From NCBI GenBank assembly GCA_030826005.1, contig JAPJOW010000071.1, positions 1 through 18,329 on the forward strand: a stretch of 18,329 nt of DNA, given 5' to 3'. Both the position numbers and the translations under genes were made by a program. This stretch comes from Aliterella sp. RAGGC_92. GTDB lineage: Bacteria; Cyanobacteriota; Cyanobacteriia; Cyanobacteriales; Chroococcidiopsidaceae. Each line of letters opens with the position of its first letter. Positions within the stretch are counted from its first letter, which is position 1. The notes under the pieces were generated by a model. That model did no database searches, was not told the origin of the DNA, and saw only the letters and a program-made list of their open reading frames with translations. Below, one piece after another: positions 14,817 to 18,329 of the stretch.

Positions 14817-16247
14817 ATGTCTGACTTAATTTTATTTTGGCATCGCCGCGACTTGCGAATCTCAGATAATACAGGACTTGACTTCGCGCGCGATCGCAGT
14901 CAAAAGGTAGTAGGGGTATTTTGCCTCGATCCAAATATTTTAGAACGCGATGATGTTGCCCCGGTGCGCGTTACCTATATGATCGGCTGTTTGCAGCAAT
15001 TACAAAAGCGTTACGCCGAAGCAGGTAGCGAATTATTAATTATTAAAGGCAATCCCCCAGAAGCAATACCCGCCTTAGCTAGTGCTTTGAACGCTCGTGG
15101 GGTGTTTTGGAACTGGGACGTTGAGCCGTATTCGCAAACGCGCGATCGCGCGGTAATAGATGCTTTGCAAGCAAAAGGCATTGAATTTAAAGAAAAACAC
15201 TGGGATCAATTGCTCCACGCTCCCGAAGATATCCGCACGGGTTCTAACGCGCCTTACACCGTTTTCAGCCCCTTTTGGCGCAACTGGATAAGCAAACCCA
15301 AAGCCGAACCTGTAGCCGCCTTAAAAGACGTTACAGGGCTTACAGAAGACGAAAAAAACCTCGCGATCGCGGCGGGAGTTATAAATTTACCTACAGCTAA
15401 AGAATTAGGCTTTAATTGGGAAAACGAATTAGTAATAGCCCCCGGAGAAGCCGCCGCCACTGAAAAGCTAGAAGAATTTACTTATGCAGCAATTAACGAA
15501 TACAAAGAGCAGCGCAATTTTCCCGCCGTTAATGGCACATCTCAACTAAGCGCGGCGCTAAAGTTTGGCGTTATTGGCATTCGTACTGTATGGGCAGCAA
15601 CAAAAGCAGCCTTAGAAAATAGCCGCAGCGATGAAACAAATACTAGCATCACAGGCTGGCAACAAGAACTTGCGTGGCGCGAATTTTATCAACACGCGAT
15701 GTATAATTTCCCCGAATTAGAAACTGGCGCTTATCGAGAAGTTTTTAAAAACTTTCCCTACAACGATAACGAAGAACATTTCCAAGCTTGGTGTGAAGGT
15801 AAAACGGGTTATCCCATTGTCGATGCGGCAATGCGGCAAATGAACGAACTGGGTTGGATGCACAATCGCTGCCGGATGATTGTAGCTAGTTTCTTAACTA
15901 AGGACTTACTAATTAACCCGCAATTAGGAGAAAAATACTTTTATCAACGCCTAATAGACGGGGATCTTTCAGCAAATAATGGCGGCTGGCAATGGAGCGC
16001 TTCTAGTGGGATGGATCCTAAACCTGTAAGAATATTTAACCCCGCAAGTCAGGCGCAAAAGTTCGATCCTGAAGGGGAATATATTAGAGAATGGCTACCA
16101 GAATTACGGTCTGTAGATACAGAATTTTTAATTAGCGGTAATATTCCCGCCGAAGAACGCGATGCGCTGGGCTATCCCTTACCAATTGTCGATCATAAGG
16201 TTCAGCAGCGTTTGTTTAAAGAGCGCTACCAGCAGCAAAGAGGTTGA
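14817..16247 (+). CDS. phr: FAD-dependent deoxyribodipyrimidine (CPD) photolyase, class I
   Basis: This 476-residue protein splits UV-induced cyclobutane pyrimidine dimers using blue or near-UV light. The N-terminal alpha/beta antenna domain (1-130) begins with LILFWHRRDLRISDNTGL. The C-terminal FAD domain contains WQQELAWREFY (281-291), GYPIVDAAMRQMNELGWMHNR (331-351) and DGDLSANNGGWQWSASSGMD (381-400). Asn387 aligns with E. coli Asn378 beside the flavin, and Trp391 with Trp382 of the electron-transfer Trp chain. The Asn near flavin N5 and the repair-type Gly-Met-Asp segment favour a photolyase over a cryptochrome. The cyanobacterial group commonly carries a deazaflavin antenna, which I cannot confirm here. 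There is no Shine-Dalgarno before ATG 14817. A LexA-like palindrome lies 11 bases upstream, and a purine-rich repeat follows the stop. Confidence 0.93.
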   Translation: MSDLILFWHRRDLRISDNTGLDFARDRSQKVVGVFCLDPNILERDDVAPVRVTYMIGCLQQLQKRYAEAGSELLIIKGNPPEAIPALASALNARGVFWNWDVEPYSQTRDRAVIDALQAKGIEFKEKHWDQLLHAPEDIRTGSNAPYTVFSPFWRNWISKPKAEPVAALKDVTGLTEDEKNLAIAAGVINLPTAKELGFNWENELVIAPGEAAATEKLEEFTYAAINEYKEQRNFPAVNGTSQLSAALKFGVIGIRTVWAATKAALENSRSDETNTSITGWQQELAWREFYQHAMYNFPELETGAYREVFKNFPYNDNEEHFQAWCEGKTGYPIVDAAMRQMNELGWMHNRCRMIVASFLTKDLLINPQLGEKYFYQRLIDGDLSANNGGWQWSASSGMDPKPVRIFNPASQAQKFDPEGEYIREWLPELRSVDTEFLISGNIPAEERDALGYPLPIVDHKVQQRLFKERYQQQRG

Positions 16248-16250
16248 GAG

Positions 16251-16281
16251 GTAGGGGATGGGGAGACAAGGGGACAAGGGG
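16251..16281 (+). repeat. Purine-rich tract with 8-base period after the photolyase gene
   Basis: Starting 4 bases past the photolyase stop, the DNA reads as diverged copies of GGGGACAA (GGGGATGG, GGAGACAA, GGGGACAA, GGGG) and ends in a T-run (TTTTTG, 16282-16287). It has the same composition, period and orientation relative to its gene as the tract after the PBP gene. Confidence 0.6.
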
Positions 16282-16351
16282 TTTTTGTTATTCGAGGTGC
16301 GTGCAATTAAACTTCAGTTGGGGGAGAGCGGTTAACTGATAACTTGATAAT

Positions 16352-16453
16352 TAGACCTCTTGCAAAAGTATAAAATTTTTTCAGTCGGCTTAAGCTAACT
16401 TTAGATATAAACAATCGGGTTTTAACCCTAGGTGGGCTTTTGCAGGAAGTCTA
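16352..16453 (-). mobile_element. Copy D: ~102-bp non-autonomous MITE-like element with terminal inverted repeats
   Basis: TAGACCTCTTGCAAAAG (16352-16368) and the complement of CTTTTGCAGGAAGTCTA (16437-16453) match at 15 of 17 bases, giving clear terminal inverted repeats. The core, read on the minus strand, begins AGCCCACCTAGGGTTAAAAC and ends in GCTTAAGCCGACTGA. This is the same family as copies B and C in the opposite orientation, with a decayed palindrome. No ORF fits inside and no obvious target-site duplication is seen. It sits immediately upstream of purD, 30 bases before its probable start. Confidence 0.75.
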
Positions 16454-16483
16454 TTGTTGTACTAAATGGCGAGAGGGCAAAAC

Positions 16484-17761
16484 GTGAAAGTTTTAGTGGT
16501 TGGCAATGGCGGTAGAGAACACGCGATCGCGCTGCAACTTCTACAATCAAAAAATGTCGCACAAGTATTCTGCGCTCCCGGTAATGGCGGTACAGCAACA
16601 ATGGCGCGCTGCGAGAACTTACCTTTGGGTGTAGATGACTTTGAAGCAATCGCCCAGTTTTGCCAAGATAATAAAGTCGATCTCGTTGTCGTTGGCCCAG
16701 AAGTACCTTTAGCACTAGGCATTACAGACTACCTCCAGGATAAAGGAATTAAAGTATTTGGGCCATCGCGCATGGGAGCGCAAATTGAAGCAAGCAAGGC
16801 GTGGGCAAAGTCTTTAATGGCACAGTCCGGCATTCCTACCGCTAAAGCGGCGGTATTTACTGATGCCGCCGCCGCTAAAGGCTATGTAGAAGCGGGATCT
16901 ATCCCGATTGTGATTAAAGCTGATGGTTTGGCGGCGGGAAAAGGCGTTGTTGTTGCTGCCACTATTGAGGAAGCCTATAGGGCAATTGATAGTATATTCG
17001 GAGGACAGTTTGGCAGCGCAGGCAAGTTTGTCTTAGTAGAGGAATGTTTAACGGGGCAAGAAGTTTCGGTATTGGCTTTAACGGATGGAATAACAATTCG
17101 CCCCTTGTTACCTGCTCAAGATCATAAACGCATCGGAGACGGCGATACCGGAGATAATACCGGGGGGATGGGTGCTTATGCGCCTGCGCCATTAATTACT
17201 CCTCAATTGATGGCAAAAATTGAAGTAGATGTTTTGCAAAGTGCGATCGCAACTTTACAAAAACGCAATATCGACTACCGGGGCGTACTTTATGCGGGTT
17301 TAATGGTGTCGCCGGAGGGCGAATTTAAAGTTTTGGAATTTAACTGTCGCTTTGGCGATCCTGAAACCCAAGCAATTCTCCCTTTACTCGCAACGCCTTT
17401 AGAAGAATTACTCCTTGCTTGCGTTGAAAAAAGATTGGGACAAATACCTCCTATTGCCTGGAAACCTGGCGCAGCTTGTTGTGTCGTTGCCTCGGCGGGT
17501 GGTTATCCGGGAGAATATAGTAAGGGGAAAGCAATTTTTGGAATTGAAAAAAATGCTGAAACGGCAAATACTTATGTATTTCAAGCTGGTACAAAGCAAC
17601 TAGATACGCAATTAGTTACCGACGGCGGCAGAGTTTTGGGGGTGACAGGAATAGGCGAAAACTTTGCCAGCGCTATCGATCGCGCTTATGCGGCAATTAA
17701 CCGCATCCACTTTGAAGGAATGTACTATCGGCGCGATATTGGGTATAGAGTGCAACAATAA
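16484..17761 (+). CDS. purD: Phosphoribosylamine-glycine ligase (GAR synthetase)
   Basis: The 425-residue protein begins with the family's standard N-terminus, MKVLVVGNGGREHA. It has the ATP-grasp motifs IVIKADGLAAGKGVVVA (142-158), LVEECLTGQEVSVLALTDG (184-202), DHKRIGDGDTGDNTGGMGAY (213-232) and LEFNCRFGDPETQAILPLL (284-302). It joins glycine to 5-phosphoribosylamine with ATP in purine synthesis. I choose GTG 16484 over the in-frame ATG 16466 because GAGAGGG (16471-16477) gives a good Shine-Dalgarno for the GTG, and the six extra residues (MARGQN) are not typical of the family. An annotation using the ATG would be 431 residues. A MITE-like repeat ends just upstream. nblS follows on the same strand, a neighbourhood I recall as common in cyanobacteria. 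Confidence 0.93.
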   Translation: MKVLVVGNGGREHAIALQLLQSKNVAQVFCAPGNGGTATMARCENLPLGVDDFEAIAQFCQDNKVDLVVVGPEVPLALGITDYLQDKGIKVFGPSRMGAQIEASKAWAKSLMAQSGIPTAKAAVFTDAAAAKGYVEAGSIPIVIKADGLAAGKGVVVAATIEEAYRAIDSIFGGQFGSAGKFVLVEECLTGQEVSVLALTDGITIRPLLPAQDHKRIGDGDTGDNTGGMGAYAPAPLITPQLMAKIEVDVLQSAIATLQKRNIDYRGVLYAGLMVSPEGEFKVLEFNCRFGDPETQAILPLLATPLEELLLACVEKRLGQIPPIAWKPGAACCVVASAGGYPGEYSKGKAIFGIEKNAETANTYVFQAGTKQLDTQLVTDGGRVLGVTGIGENFASAIDRAYAAINRIHFEGMYYRRDIGYRVQQ

Positions 17762-17819
17762 GTAAAAAATGAATGTTTGCGTTTTATTACCTATTTCTCA
17801 ATTTACTGTTAGTTTTTAA

Positions 17820-17847
17820 TTGTAAGGATTTATTACAAAACTAATAT
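17820..17847 (+). promoter_or_regulatory. Candidate promoter with TTGTAA/TTACAA inverted repeat before nblS
   Basis: TTGTAA (17820-17825) and TTACAA (17833-17838) form an inverted repeat with a 7-base spacer. A TAATAT -10-like hexamer (17842-17847) lies 16 bases after TTGTAA, which could also serve as the -35. It is 12 bases before the nblS ATG. The region is AT-rich, so this is tentative. Confidence 0.3.
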
Positions 17848-17859
17848 AAATTTAAAAAA

Positions 17860-18329
17860 ATGGTTACTTGGATAAAAACACTTGGGAAAGCGATCGCTCA
17901 TTGGTGGGCAGATTTTACGCTCCAAACAAAGCTACTGGCGGCGGCAACGTTGGCGGTTTCCTTAATTATGAGCGGGCTTACCTTTTGGGCAGTTAATACT
18001 ATTCAACAAGATGCGCGGCTCAACGATACTCGTTTTGGCAGCGATTTGGGGCTTTTGCTGGCTTCTAACGTTGCGCCGCTAGTGGCGGAAAATAATCTTA
18101 CCGAAGTTGCCCAATTTTCTCAACGCTTTTATAGCAATACTTCTAGCGTCCGCTATATGCTGTACGCCGATGAATCGGGAAAAATCTTTTTTGGGATTCC
18201 GTTTTGGCAACCCGAAGTGCAAACTTCTTTAAGTATTGCCCGGCGCATCAATTTACCAGAAAATTATGCCGCTAATTCGGAAATTCCGATGGTACGCCAG
18301 CACGTTTCCCCCGATGGCGAAGTTACGGA
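17860..18329 (+). CDS. nblS: NblS/Hik33 (DspA) sensor histidine kinase, N-terminal part only
   Basis: The frame is open from ATG 17860 to the right edge (156 full codons), and the gene is cut by the window. The visible part has a short amphipathic N-terminus, a first membrane helix (about residues 24-45, LLAAATLAVSLIMSGLTFWAV) and the beginning of a periplasmic sensor domain with RYMLYADESGKIFFGIPFWQPE. I associate this stretch with NblS/Hik33, the essential cyanobacterial sensor kinase for high light, nutrient, cold and osmotic stress, whose main partner is RpaB. The second helix, HAMP, PAS and kinase domains should lie beyond the window. Its place after purD supports the call. The only AAGGA (17824-17828) is about 30 bases upstream, so no normal Shine-Dalgarno is seen. 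Confidence 0.82.
   Translation, partial: MVTWIKTLGKAIAHWWADFTLQTKLLAAATLAVSLIMSGLTFWAVNTIQQDARLNDTRFGSDLGLLLASNVAPLVAENNLTEVAQFSQRFYSNTSSVRYMLYADESGKIFFGIPFWQPEVQTSLSIARRINLPENYAANSEIPMVRQHVSPDGEVT

Noticed and set aside
16466..16483. ATG start for PurD six codons upstream
   Set aside because: It has no Shine-Dalgarno, while the internal GTG has a well-spaced GAGAGGG and gives the standard MKVLVVG N-terminus. Still possible.
16428..16722. Two minus-strand open frames across the start of purD
   Set aside because: Both are antisense to PurD's conserved N-terminus, and one runs through the MITE-like repeat.
17820..17838. Canonical HLR1 element
   Set aside because: HLR1 is two direct TTACA-type half sites about 2 bases apart. 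These half sites are inverted and 7 bases apart, so it is kept only as a tentative finding.

Overview
The window is chromosomal DNA from a cyanobacterium. Three things support this. The HIP1 octamer GCGATCGC occurs about 25 times in 18.3 kb, against roughly 0.3 expected by chance. Several genes are cyanobacterial or plastid-lineage hallmarks: ldpA, a Ycf45-like AAA/R3H protein, a Psb35-like photosystem II assembly protein and nblS next to purD. Most coding sequence is of moderate GC with AT-rich spacers. I cannot name the genus. No rRNA, tRNA, CRISPR array, prophage or transposase gene is visible.

Layout. (1) Positions 1-1.6 kb hold a repeat remnant, a strong bidirectional terminator, a small membrane protein on the minus strand and a class I SAM methyltransferase on the plus strand. 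(2) Positions 1.6-4.5 kb, minus strand, hold ldpA (redox-active Fe-S input protein of the circadian clock) followed by a 576-residue AAA/R3H protein; the pair looks co-transcribed. (3) Positions 4.97-8.07 kb hold a 1033-residue membrane-anchored protein of unknown function, built on tandem repeats with an exact 98-residue period and closed by a clear terminator. (4) Positions 8.3-10.1 kb hold rsmB and a TerB-like gene. (5) Positions 10.1-12.9 kb, minus strand, hold a Psb35-like gene and a class A penicillin-binding protein with a long basic, proline-rich tail. (6) Positions 13.0-16.2 kb, plus strand, hold folK, a Nudix hydrolase and a Uma2-family nuclease with gaps of only 3-4 bases, then a DNA photolyase preceded by a LexA-box-like palindrome. 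(7) Positions 16.3-18.3 kb hold a ~100-bp inverted-repeat element, purD and the first 156 codons of nblS, which runs off the right edge.

Most genes are ordinary housekeeping (purine and folate synthesis, rRNA methylation, cell wall, DNA repair) mixed with light- and redox-related functions (LdpA, Psb35-like, photolyase, NblS). I see no dedicated accessory island. The parts least explained by known families are the 98-residue-repeat protein, a dispersed non-coding repeat family with four copies here (one retaining both terminal inverted repeats), the palindrome over the putative photolyase promoter, and a purine-rich 8-base-period tract directly after two different genes.
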